From Limnohabitans sp. 2KL-1 (GTDB lineage Bacteria > Pseudomonadota > Gammaproteobacteria > Burkholderiales > Burkholderiaceae_C), in assembly GCF_003063435.1 (NCBI RefSeq), contig NZ_NESL01000001.1:620001-684000 (forward strand): a stretch of 64,000 nt of DNA. Reading direction: 5' to 3'. The stretch's first letter is position 1; each line of letters begins with the position of its first letter. Below the pieces are notes generated by a model, which worked only from the letters and a program-made list of their open reading frames with translations, searched no databases and was not told where the DNA came from. Of this stretch, positions 35,308 through 43,751 are shown in pieces. A program made the position numbers and the translations under genes.

Positions 35308-36311
35308 GCGACAACATCACGAACGCCAAGACGCAGTCGTTGGTCGTCGCGCACGACCTGGCCAAAACCTTTGATGTCTCGGCTCCCTGGCTGAACCGCG
35401 TGATCGAGCGCAAGCCGCGCCAGATGCTCAACGCCGTCGATGGCGTGAGCTTTGAAATCGAGCGCGGCAAAACCCTGGCCTTGGTGGGCGAGTCCGGTTG
35501 CGGCAAAAGCACTGTGGCCCGCCTGCTGGTGGGCCTGTACGAGCCCACACGCGGGGGCCTGACCTTCGACGGCCAAGACGCGCACGCCGCCTTCAAATCG
35601 AACGAAGCCAAGGCCATGCGCCAGCGCATCCAGATGATTTTTCAGGACCCCTATGCCAGCCTGAACCCGCGCTGGACGGTGGACAACATCATTGGCGAGC
35701 CGCTCAAAGAGCACGGCTTGATCAGCGATGCCGAAGAGCTCAAAGCCCGCGTGGCCGAGTTGCTCAAGTCGGTCGGCTTGTCGCCGCTCGACATGGTCAA
35801 GTACCCGCACCAGTTCTCAGGCGGGCAGCGCCAGCGCATCTCGATTGCCCGTGCCTTGGCCACCGCGCCGGAGTTTTTGGTGTGTGACGAGCCGACTTCG
35901 GCGCTGGACGTGAGCGTGCAGGCGCAGGTGCTCAACATCATGAAAGACCTGCAGCGCGAGCGGGGCCTGACGTATTTGTTCATCAGCCACAACCTGGCCG
36001 TGGTGCGACATGTGAGTGACCAGGTGGGCGTGATGTACTTGGGCCGTCTGGTGGAATTGGCCGACAAGCACACGCTGTTTTCGAACCCACAGCACCCCTA
36101 CACCAAGATGCTGCTGGACGCGATTCCGAAGATGCACGACACCGGCCGTGCTCGCACGCCGGTGCAAGGCGAAGTACCCAACCCGCTGAATCCGCCCACA
36201 GGCTGCACTTTTCATCCGCGTTGCCCACAAGCCACGGACATCTGCAAGGCCGAGCGACCAGCCCTGCGTGACTTCAAAGGCATCAAGATCGCTTGTCACG
36301 CGGTGGTGTGA
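35304..36311 (+). CDS. Oligopeptide-type ABC ATPase 2 (DppF-like)
   Basis: A 335-residue ATPase, last gene of the operon. Walker A is GESGCGKST, signature [15 protein letters not shown], Walker [14 protein letters not shown]. The C-terminal cysteine motif ([17 protein letters not shown]) resembles that of DppF. Start ATG 35304 overlaps the previous stop by ATGA. It converges on the Bug gene, whose stop lies 57 bases away; no strong hairpin with T-run is visible between them. Confidence 0.95.
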   Translation: MSDNITNAKTQSLVVAHDLAKTFDVSAPWLNRVIERKPRQMLNAVDGVSFEIERGKTLALVGESGCGKSTVARLLVGLYEPTRGGLTFDGQDAHAAFKSNEAKAMRQRIQMIFQDPYASLNPRWTVDNIIGEPLKEHGLISDAEELKARVAELLKSVGLSPLDMVKYPHQFSGGQRQRISIARALATAPEFLVCDEPTSALDVSVQAQVLNIMKDLQRERGLTYLFISHNLAVVRHVSDQVGVMYLGRLVELADKHTLFSNPQHPYTKMLLDAIPKMHDTGRARTPVQGEVPNPLNPPTGCTFHPRCPQATDICKAERPALRDFKGIKIACHAVV

Positions 36312-36368
36312 GGGGCAGATCCCATCGGGCACGACCTGCATCAGCGTCAGGCCTTGCCCGGCCGCTGC

Positions 36369-37370
36369 TCAACCCGGTTTGATCTGGCCTTTGATGACCA
36401 CGTCCTTCCAGCGGGCTTGTTCGCGGGCGATGAATGCGCCGTATTCGCTGGGTGGGCCGCCGCCTGCGATGGCGCTTTCGGCCGCGTACTTGGCGATGAC
36501 TTCGGGTGACTTCATGGCCTTGGCACATTCCTGCTGCAGCTTGATGACGATGTCCTGCGGCGTGCCTGCCCGGGCCGTGATGCCGTACCACTGCACGGTT
36601 TCAAAATCCTTGAAGCCCAATTCCGCCACGGTCGGCACATCGGGCAAGACGGAAATCCGCTCTGGCGTGCCCACCGCGAGACAGCGCAGCGCACCACTTT
36701 TGATGTGGGGCAGCAAGGCGGGGGTGCCCGCTGAGAACAGTTGAATGCGTCCGGCCAGCACGTCGTTCAATGCAGGGCCCGTGCCCCGGTAGGGAATGTG
36801 GGTGACAAACATGCCGGAGGCCAGTTTCAGGGCCTCCATGGCCAGGTGGCCTGCACTGGCGTTGCCTGCAGAGGCGTAGTTCAGTTGACCGGGGCGTGAC
36901 TTGACGTAGGCGATCAGCGATTTCAGATCGGTGGCAGGCACATCCTTGTGCACCACAAACAAGCTGGGCACGCGCGACAGCAAAGTCACGGGCATGAAGT
37001 CCTTGTTCACGTCGTAACCGCTGTCGGGGTAGATCAGGGGGTTGACCGCCATCAGGCCAATGTGACTCATGACGATGGTGTAACCATCGGCAGGCAAGCG
37101 CATGGCCTCTTGCATGGCCGGCACGCCGCCACCGCCGCCTTTGTTGTCGATGATGAAGGACACGCCCATTTGTTTGGTCAGCTCGGTGGCGATGGTGCGC
37201 GCCACGATGCTGGAGGTGCCGCCGGGTGCGAAGGGGACGATCCAGCGGATGGGCTTGTTGGGCCAGGCCGATTGCGCGTGGCTGGACAGGCCGCTGGCCG
37301 CAAGACCGGCGGCACCCATCCATTTGAGGTAGTCACGTCTTTGGATCGTTGGGAAATCGGATTCGTTCAT
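36369..37370 (-). CDS. Bug-family binding protein, downstream of tctA
   Basis: A 333-residue periplasmic binding protein with a Tat-like leader (IQRRDYLKWMGAAGLAASGLS). Landmarks: WPNKPIRWIVPFAPGGTSSIVART, IDNKGGGGGVPAMQEAMRLPADGYT, and NYASAGNASAGHLAMEALKL. It follows tctA by 76 bases on the same strand, so it may be a second binding protein of the tct operon; the tctC at 39629 is the canonical one. Both could compete for one TctAB pair. Ligand unknown. Confidence 0.9.
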   Translation of the reverse strand: MNESDFPTIQRRDYLKWMGAAGLAASGLSSHAQSAWPNKPIRWIVPFAPGGTSSIVARTIATELTKQMGVSFIIDNKGGGGGVPAMQEAMRLPADGYTIVMSHIGLMAVNPLIYPDSGYDVNKDFMPVTLLSRVPSLFVVHKDVPATDLKSLIAYVKSRPGQLNYASAGNASAGHLAMEALKLASGMFVTHIPYRGTGPALNDVLAGRIQLFSAGTPALLPHIKSGALRCLAVGTPERISVLPDVPTVAELGFKDFETVQWYGITARAGTPQDIVIKLQQECAKAMKSPEVIAKYAAESAIAGGGPPSEYGAFIAREQARWKDVVIKGQIKPG

Positions 37371-37446
37371 GACAAAACAATGCACAAAAATTGGAAAGCC
37401 TGATCACAACAGAAACCGGGGCGACAACCCAGAGGGTTTTTCCGGA

Positions 37447-38943
37447 TCAGCGGCGGCCAGGTGAGCGAAATAGTCGCCAGAGCGTCGGAGCCACCAGCAA
37501 CAGCGCCGCCACCGCCATCAAGCTGCCCGACAGGGGTCGTGTGAAGAAGGTGGACCATTCGCCTTGGCTGATGGTGAGGGCCTGGCGCATGGACTGTTCA
37601 CCCAAAGGGGCCAGGATCAGGCCCACGATCAGGGGGGCAGCCGGAAAGTCAAAGCGCCGCATGGTGTAGCCCAGCAGGCCGAATACGAAAAGCAGGCCGA
37701 CGTTGAACACCGAGTTGCCTGCGCCATAAACACCTGCCGTGGAGATGACGATGATGCCGGCATACAGCCAGGGTGGCGGGATCTTGAGCAGCTTGACCCA
37801 GAGGCTCACCAGCGGCAAATTGAGGACCAACAAGATCACGTTGCCGATGTAGAGACTGGCGATCAGCGTCCACACCAGGCTGCCTTGCTGGCTGAAGAGT
37901 TGCGGGCCGGTCTGGATGCCGTAGCCTTCAAACGCCGACAGCATGATGGCTGCGGTGGCGGATGTGGGGATGCCCAGCGTCAGCAGCGGCATCAGCACGC
38001 CCGCCGCTGCAGCGTTGTTGGCGGCTTCGGGGCCTGCCACGCCTTCGATGGCACCGTGGCCGAATTCTTCAGGGTGTTTGGAGAGTTTTTTCTCGGTGTA
38101 ATAAGACAGCAAAGTGGGCAGTTCGGCCCCGCCTGCAGGCATGGCCCCGATCGGGAAGCCGAAGAAGGCCCCCCGGAACCAGGCTTTCCACGAGCGCGCC
38201 CAGTCTTGCTTGCTTAACCACAGGCTGCCGGACATGTTCATGACCTCGCCCGCTTTGGCCTCACGGCCTTGCCAGGCCAGGTAAAGCGCTTCGCCCACCG
38301 CAAACAGGCCTACGGCCGCTACGGTGACTTCAATGCCATCGAGCAGTTCGGGGCGGCCAAAGGTGAACCGGGCCTGTCCGGTTTGCAAATCGACACCGAC
38401 CATGCCCAGCAACAGCCCCAGGCTCAGGGCGATCAGGCCGCGCAGCATGGAGTTGCCCAGTACCGCTGACACCGCCACCACCGACAGCACCATCAGGCTG
38501 AAATATTCGGCGGGACCAAAAGCCAGTGCGGCATCGACCACCAAGGGGGCGACAAAGGTCAGCGCCAGGGTGCCGATGGTGCCCGCCACAAAACTGCCAA
38601 TGGCCGCTGTGGCCAGGGCCTGACCCGCGCGACCGCGCCGGGCCATTTTGTTGCCCTCCAGCGCCGTGACCACCGCCGATGATTCACCCGGGGTGTTGAG
38701 CAAGATGGATGTGGTCGAGCCGCCATAGGCCGCGCCGTAATAGATGCCCGCGAACATGACGAACATGCTCGTGGCGGGGACGTGGTAAGTCAGGGGCAGC
38801 AGCAAGGCGATGGTCAGCGCCGGGCCAATACCGGGCAAGACGCCCACCAAGGTGCCGATGAAGCAGCCGACGAAGCCCCACATCAGGGTGACGGGTTGCA
38901 GGGCGTTGCCGAAGCCCTCCATCAGGGCGTTGAAAGATTGCAT
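37447..38943 (-). CDS. tctA: Tripartite tricarboxylate transporter, large membrane subunit TctA
   Basis: A 498-residue inner-membrane protein with about eleven helices that moves a tricarboxylate or related carboxylate using the ion gradient. The family's PG motif is [19 protein letters not shown] (about 30-48), and a second one is [21 protein letters not shown]. It is separated from tctB by a 224-base gap that carries heptamer repeats, which is unusual since tctB and tctA are normally adjacent. Confidence 0.95.
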   Translation of the reverse strand: MQSFNALMEGFGNALQPVTLMWGFVGCFIGTLVGVLPGIGPALTIALLLPLTYHVPATSMFVMFAGIYYGAAYGGSTTSILLNTPGESSAVVTALEGNKMARRGRAGQALATAAIGSFVAGTIGTLALTFVAPLVVDAALAFGPAEYFSLMVLSVVAVSAVLGNSMLRGLIALSLGLLLGMVGVDLQTGQARFTFGRPELLDGIEVTVAAVGLFAVGEALYLAWQGREAKAGEVMNMSGSLWLSKQDWARSWKAWFRGAFFGFPIGAMPAGGAELPTLLSYYTEKKLSKHPEEFGHGAIEGVAGPEAANNAAAAGVLMPLLTLGIPTSATAAIMLSAFEGYGIQTGPQLFSQQGSLVWTLIASLYIGNVILLVLNLPLVSLWVKLLKIPPPWLYAGIIVISTAGVYGAGNSVFNVGLLFVFGLLGYTMRRFDFPAAPLIVGLILAPLGEQSMRQALTISQGEWSTFFTRPLSGSLMAVAALLLVAPTLWRLFRSPGRR

Positions 38944-38971
38944 GGTGAATCCGATTTAAAACGTTTTGCGT

Positions 38972-39006
38972 TGGGCGTTGGGCGTTGAGCGTTGAGCGTT
39001 GAGCGT
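38972..39006. repeat. Heptamer array, reverse orientation, within the tct operon
   Basis: Two units TGGGCGT then three units TGAGCGT, perfect and adjacent, with a degenerate unit after (GGGCGT at 39007). These are the reverse complements of ACGCCCA and ACGCTCA found at 22921-23067. The array lies in the 38944-39167 gap between tctB and tctA, within about 30 bases of the tctA start. Confidence 0.9.
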
Positions 39007-39167
39007 GGGCGTGAAGTTGAGCGCACAAAAGCGCTAGTCCTTCCTGTGGGGCCTCACCCCAAGCGCGTTGGACTTGGCGCACGCTTTGAAAACCATCGCC
39101 CAGAGGGGCGCTTCGACAAGCAAAGGTGGCTCGCGGCCCATCGGCGGTGCAGCAGTTCTGACCGGCG

Positions 39168-39632
39168 TCAAATCCACCAAGGCAGTGCAGGGCCCAAACC
39201 TACGCCCAGCAGTTGGGCAAACACGAACCAGAAGGTGCTGGCAATCGCAGCGCAAACCAGTGCCGACTTGATGCCCAGTGGGGCATCAAAAGCACGGGCC
39301 ACGCCCATGCCGCACAAAGTGCCGGGAATGACAAATCCCAGTGGAATGACCAGTGCGATGAAGGCCGCGCCGCCGCCCAGCAAGCTGAGCACGCGGGCAT
39401 TGGCACCGGGCAGAGGCGACTGGTCCGGTGCGTGGCTTTCGTCGGTTTGGCGACCGCGCCAGGCGCTCACACCGTACAAGACGGCAAAAACGCTGAGCGC
39501 AGCCACGATCACGCCCGGGGCCAGCACGGGGCCCACGGTCATCTGCATCATGGATTCAGGAATGACCGTGACCTGCCAAGCGGCCACCCCGCACAGGGTG
39601 GCCAGCAAGAGGGCAACGCGAAACGGCGTCAT
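39168..39632 (-). CDS. tctB: Tripartite tricarboxylate transporter, small membrane subunit TctB
   Basis: A 154-residue inner-membrane protein with four hydrophobic helices, the TctB partner of TctA. The first helix is VALLLATLCGVAAWQVTV; the last region ends GPALPWWI. Sequence conservation in this family is low, so the call rests on position between tctC and tctA, length and helix count. Start 39632 overlaps the tctC stop by ATGA, so translation is coupled. Confidence 0.88.
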   Translation of the reverse strand: MTPFRVALLLATLCGVAAWQVTVIPESMMQMTVGPVLAPGVIVAALSVFAVLYGVSAWRGRQTDESHAPDQSPLPGANARVLSLLGGGAAFIALVIPLGFVIPGTLCGMGVARAFDAPLGIKSALVCAAIASTFWFVFAQLLGVGLGPALPWWI

Positions 39633-40603
39633 GCCAGGCCCAGCTCTTTCATGAGGACGACTTTTTCTTCGATGTCCTTGGCCAGGTCGCGCTCAAAGGG
39701 ACGCTCGGTCATGAAGGCGTCGGTCCACTTGCGTGTTTCCAACTCCTGACGCCATGGGGCCGAAGTGTTGAGCTTGGTCATGAAGTCGATCATGGCTTCG
39801 CGCTGCGCGGCCGAAATCCCGGGGGGCGCGAACACGCCGCGCCAGTTGGACTCGGTCACGTTCACACCCAACTCGGTCAGGGTGGGCACGTTCACGCCGG
39901 GAATGCGGCGCTTGCCGGACACGGCCAGCGGGATCATGCGGCCAGCTTTGATTTGTTCTTCGAATTCGGAGTAGCCCGAAATGCCTGCGCTGACCTGGCC
40001 ACCCAAAATGGCCGCGTTGGCAGGGCCGCCGCCAGCAAAGGCCACGTAAGCGGCTTCGCGGGGGTTCTTGCCCAAGGCTTTGATCAGCATGCCCAAAATC
40101 AGGTGGTCGGTGCCGCCTGCGCTGCCGCCTGCGACCGACACGGCCTTGGGGTTGGCCTTGATGGCGGCTTCGAGTTCTTTCCAGGTCTTGATCTTGCCGT
40201 TGGCGGGCACCACGATCACACCAGCTTCTTCGGTCAGGCGGGCAATCGGGGTCACGTCCTTGATGGTCACGGGGCTCTTGTTGGCAATGCCCGCACCGAT
40301 CATGACCGAGCCGCCCACCATGAGCGTGTTGCCCTGGCCCTTGCGTTGGTTCACGAAGCGGGGCAGACCCACCATGCCGCCTGCGCCGCCGACGTTTTCA
40401 AACTGCATATTGCCCACCAGGCCTGCGGCCTTGGCGGCGCGCTCGATGGCGCGGGCTGTGCCGTCCCAGCCGCCACCGGGGGCTGCGGGTACGAACATGT
40501 TGATGCTGGCGACCAGGGGTTTGGCCTGGGCCCAGGCGGGCAGGGTGAACGAAGCACCAGCGGCAGCGCCGAGGGCCAGGAAGTCGCGTTTGGAAATGGA
40601 CAT
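39629..40603 (-). CDS. tctC: Tripartite tricarboxylate transporter binding protein TctC
   Basis: A 324-residue periplasmic binding protein, first gene of the operon. The leader is MSISKRDFLALGAAAGASFTLPAWAQA. Domain landmarks: FVPAAPGGGWDGTARAIERAAK, NVGGAGGMVGLPRFVNQRKGQGNTL and SVAGGSAGGTDHLILGMLIKALG; the WDGTAR-containing loop distinguishes the true TctC branch from general Bug proteins. A good ribosome site (AGGAGAC on the minus strand) precedes the start. It is divergent from tctD, from which it is separated by 110 bases that should contain both promoters and the TctD binding sites. Confidence 0.94.
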   Translation of the reverse strand: MSISKRDFLALGAAAGASFTLPAWAQAKPLVASINMFVPAAPGGGWDGTARAIERAAKAAGLVGNMQFENVGGAGGMVGLPRFVNQRKGQGNTLMVGGSVMIGAGIANKSPVTIKDVTPIARLTEEAGVIVVPANGKIKTWKELEAAIKANPKAVSVAGGSAGGTDHLILGMLIKALGKNPREAAYVAFAGGGPANAAILGGQVSAGISGYSEFEEQIKAGRMIPLAVSGKRRIPGVNVPTLTELGVNVTESNWRGVFAPPGISAAQREAMIDFMTKLNTSAPWRQELETRKWTDAFMTERPFERDLAKDIEEKVVLMKELGLA

Positions 40604-40713
40604 GCAGGTCTCCTGTGTGAAAATAAAAACACGGTTGCCCGTTTATCGGGCCATGACCGCATTCTGATGTTGGGCGCAGCCCCAAGCTGTCAATCACCTG
40701 TCAATTCTGTTCA

Positions 40714-41430
40714 GTGAATACCCTAAAGCCCCGGATCCTGCTGGTCGAGGACACGCCAGACATTGCGCTGTGGCTGGGCAAGGCCTTGCGCCAAGGCGGC
40801 ATGGCGGTCAGTTTTGCCGCCGACGGCCTGGAGGCCGACCGATGCTTGCAGCCCGGGCACGGTTTTGATGCGGTGTTGCTCGATTTGCAGTTGCCCGGGC
40901 AAGATGGCCTGAGCGTCTTGCAGGCCTTGCGTGCAAGGGGGGACGCGGTGCCGGTGCTGATCCTGACGGCCCGTGCGAGCGTGCCCGACCGGGTGCTGGG
41001 GCTCAACATGGGGGCGGACGATTATTTGCCCAAACCCTTTGACCTGAGTGAACTCGAAGCCCGCTTGCAGGTTTTGCTGCGCCGCCAGGGCCGCGTGAAA
41101 TCCACGGCATTGCGTTGGGGGCCTTTGGAGATGTCTGCTGAAAACGGGTCGGTTCAGCTGCATGGCCAATGGCTGGCGCTGACCAAACGCGAAGCGGCTG
41201 CATTGCGGGTACTTTTGGAGTCGCCTGAGCGTACCGTCAGCAAAGAGCAGTTGCATGCCGATGTGTTTGCCGACGAGGCCACCGGGCTGGATGCGGTGGA
41301 GGTCCTGATTTACCGCTTGCGCAAAAAACTCGAATCGGCCGAGGCCGCAGCGGGTTCACCGGCACAAGTGGTGATCACCACGTTTCGCGGCATGGGCTAC
41401 ATGCTGACCCGGCCGTCGGGGCGGCCCTGA
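40714..41430 (+). CDS. tctD: Response regulator TctD (OmpR family)
   Basis: A 238-residue two-component regulator. The receiver domain has E12-D13, the phospho-acceptor D57 in VLLDLQLPGQDG, and K108-like lysine in DDYLPKPFDLSELEARL. The C-terminal winged helix (LTKREAAALRVLLESPERTVSKEQL) is of OmpR/PhoB type. The start is GTG at 40714. Its position next to tctCBA on the opposite strand suits TctD, which in Salmonella and other bacteria controls tricarboxylate uptake. Confidence 0.93.
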   Translation: MNTLKPRILLVEDTPDIALWLGKALRQGGMAVSFAADGLEADRCLQPGHGFDAVLLDLQLPGQDGLSVLQALRARGDAVPVLILTARASVPDRVLGLNMGADDYLPKPFDLSELEARLQVLLRRQGRVKSTALRWGPLEMSAENGSVQLHGQWLALTKREAAALRVLLESPERTVSKEQLHADVFADEATGLDAVEVLIYRLRKKLESAEAAAGSPAQVVITTFRGMGYMLTRPSGRP

Positions 41431-41431
41431 C

Positions 41432-42838
41432 ATGGCCCCGCCGCCACTGCGCGAGCACCGGGCTGTCGCGTCTTTGCGCAGGCGCCTGCTCAGCTGGATT
41501 TTGTTGCCGCTGGCCGCGCTGATCGGCATCAACGCCTGGGTGGGCTATGGCAACGCGGTGCAAGCGGCCAATGAGGCGTACGACCGTTCCCTGTATCTGG
41601 CTGCCCGCACCCTGGCCGAAGAGCTGGCGTGGCGCGATGGCCGGGTTCAGCTGGATGTGATGAAGGCGGCGGGTTACCTGTTTGAAAACCACACCGGCTC
41701 ACGCCTGTTCTACAAGGTCACCACCCCCGCTGGCCTGTGGTTGGCCGGGGTGGCGGCGTTGCCCGATGTGCCTGCACATCCCCAGCCCACGGTGAAGTAT
41801 TTCGCATTGGTGCAGTTTGACGACGGGGTGTACCTGAATCAGCCGGTGCGCCTGGCGCAGCTGACCCACGTCATGGACGAGAGCGGCCTGGACGATTCCC
41901 TGATCCAGATCACCGTTGCCGAAACCATGGAGGCGCGCCAGCAACTGATCCAGCACATTTTGTGGGACACCTTGGGCAGTCAGGGTCTGTTGCTGCTGGC
42001 CGCTGCCGTTTTGGTGGTCTGGGGGGTGCAGCGCGGCATTCGCCCTCTGGAGGCGTTTCGCCAGCAACTGGCCCACAAGGCGGACGATGACTTTTCACCC
42101 ATCCAGCCGCCGGATTTGCCACGCGAATTGAGGCCCCTGATCGAGACGCTCAACAGTTACCTGGACCGCCTGGGGCACTTGGTTGACATCCGCAAACGCT
42201 TTCTGGACAACGCCGCACACCAGTTGCGCACGCCTTTGACCGTGCTCAAGACCCAGCTCACGCTGGCACAGCGCAACGCCGAACCGGCGCAAGCGCAGGC
42301 CTTGCTGCAAGCGGCCCGGCAAACCACCGATGACGCCGTGCGCCTGACCGAGCAACTCTTGGCCATGACGCGGGTGGAGCATGCCCGCGAAATGCACAGC
42401 CCACAAACGGTCGATCTGGTGGCCTTGGCCAGACAAGTCACGCAGGAGCATTTGATGCGTGCCCACCAGTGTGGCCAAGACCTGGGGTTGGAGGCGCAAG
42501 TCACGCATTGCGCAGTGCAGGGCGTGGACGTGTTGCTGCACGAAGCGCTGAGCAACCTGATTGACAACGCGATTCACCACAGCGCACCGGGTGCGCACAT
42601 CACGGTGCGCGTGGGGCCGACTTGGGTGGAGGTGCAAGACGATGGCCCAGGCATCGCAGCCGAGCACCAGGCCCATGTGTTCGAGCGTTTTTACCGCGCC
42701 GCGCCCTCAGGCGTGAGCGGCAGTGGTCTGGGTCTGGCCATCGTGCAAGAAATTGCCAGCCAGCATGGTGCCGTGGTGAGTGTGCGCAGTCCCCTGCGCG
42801 ATGGCTGCGGGACCACCATCCGCCTGTGCTGGACATGA
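41432..42838 (+). CDS. tctE: Sensor histidine kinase TctE
   Basis: A 468-residue membrane sensor that starts 1 base after tctD. It has two helices (LLSWILLPLAALIGINAWVGYG, about 19-40, and SQGLLLLAAAVLVVWGVQ near 183-200) enclosing a periplasmic 2CSK_N-type domain. The H-box is FLDNAAHQLRTPLTVLKTQ with H263. The ATPase motifs are LIDNAIHHS (N-box), VQDDGPGI (G1) and GSGLGLAIVQEIASQHG. It probably senses tri- or dicarboxylates in the periplasm and phosphorylates TctD. Confidence 0.93.
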   Translation: MAPPPLREHRAVASLRRRLLSWILLPLAALIGINAWVGYGNAVQAANEAYDRSLYLAARTLAEELAWRDGRVQLDVMKAAGYLFENHTGSRLFYKVTTPAGLWLAGVAALPDVPAHPQPTVKYFALVQFDDGVYLNQPVRLAQLTHVMDESGLDDSLIQITVAETMEARQQLIQHILWDTLGSQGLLLLAAAVLVVWGVQRGIRPLEAFRQQLAHKADDDFSPIQPPDLPRELRPLIETLNSYLDRLGHLVDIRKRFLDNAAHQLRTPLTVLKTQLTLAQRNAEPAQAQALLQAARQTTDDAVRLTEQLLAMTRVEHAREMHSPQTVDLVALARQVTQEHLMRAHQCGQDLGLEAQVTHCAVQGVDVLLHEALSNLIDNAIHHSAPGAHITVRVGPTWVEVQDDGPGIAAEHQAHVFERFYRAAPSGVSGSGLGLAIVQEIASQHGAVVSVRSPLRDGCGTTIRLCWT

Positions 42839-42891
42839 CCTGCCGTCGGCTGCACAAGCCGGTTGTCTGGCGGTGAAGATGCCATCCGCCT

Positions 42892-43737
42892 TCAGGTGTA
42901 ACGCTTGCTGCGCAGGTTGTTTTTCATGTCACGCAGGGTCGGTTGCAGTTCCTCGCCGATGCGCAGCGCCACCGTGGTGGCCAAGATGTCGATGATCAAG
43001 AGGTGCAGCAATCGCGAGACCATGGGGCTGTATTTGTCGTAGCCCTCGGGGTGGTCGGCCGTCAGGTGGATGTGCCCGGCGCTGGCCAGCGGCGAGCCAC
43101 TGGCGGTGATGACGATTGTTGTGGCACCTTGCTTTTTGGCGATGTCGCAGGCGTCCATCAGGTCGCGGGTGCGCCCCGAGTTGGAGATGATCACCGCGCA
43201 GTCGCCTGGCTTGAGCATGGAGGCGCTCATGACCTGCATGTGGCCGTCGCTGTAGGCGATGGCGTTCACGCCCAGGCGAAAGAATTTGTGCTGCGCGTCT
43301 TGCGCCACGATGCCGGAGTTGCCCACGCCATAAAACTCGATGCGGCGGTTGGTTTTTTGGGTGGCCGCCAGCGCTTGCGCGGCATGCTCCAGCGCAAACG
43401 AGCTGGCGTCGTTGCGGTACTTCAAAAACGCGGCCACGGTGTTGTCGATGACTTTCACCGCGATGTCGTTGGTCTTGTCGTCCACGTCCACGCTGCGGTG
43501 GATGAAGGGCACACCCTCGCTCACGCTGCCGGCCAGTTTGAGTTTGAAGTCCGACAAGCCGTCGTAGCCCATGCTGCGGCAAAAGCGCACCACGGTGGGC
43601 TTGCTCACATGCGAACGGTCGGCCAGTTCGGTGACCGGCAAGTTGGCAAAAGCCCGGGGGTCGGCCAGCACGAGCTTGCCCACGCGTTGCTCGGCCGGGG
43701 CCAGGGAGGGCAGGGAGGCTTTGATTCGATCGAGCAT
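42892..43737 (-). CDS. hexR: HexR-type RpiR/SIS transcription regulator
   Basis: A 281-residue repressor with an N-terminal RpiR helix-turn-helix (NLPVTELADRSHVSKPTVVRFCRSMGYDGLSDFK, about 31-64) and a C-terminal SIS sugar-phosphate domain (IEFYGVGNSGIVAQDAQHKFFRLG; VIISNSGRTRDL). HexR proteins sense the Entner-Doudoroff intermediate KDPG and control zwf, edd, eda and related genes. Here it follows zwf by 14 bases on the same strand and the tal-pgi pair is divergent, an arrangement that fits HexR. ATG 43737 is chosen over 43773. Function is inferred from family and context. Confidence 0.88.
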   Translation of the reverse strand: MLDRIKASLPSLAPAEQRVGKLVLADPRAFANLPVTELADRSHVSKPTVVRFCRSMGYDGLSDFKLKLAGSVSEGVPFIHRSVDVDDKTNDIAVKVIDNTVAAFLKYRNDASSFALEHAAQALAATQKTNRRIEFYGVGNSGIVAQDAQHKFFRLGVNAIAYSDGHMQVMSASMLKPGDCAVIISNSGRTRDLMDACDIAKKQGATTIVITASGSPLASAGHIHLTADHPEGYDKYSPMVSRLLHLLIIDILATTVALRIGEELQPTLRDMKNNLRSKRYT

Positions 43738-43751
43738 GGAGAGTCTCCGGT

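Noticed and set aside
36312..36368. Terminator between the DppF-like gene and the convergent Bug gene
   Set aside because: No stem with an adjacent T-run could be found in this 57-base gap.
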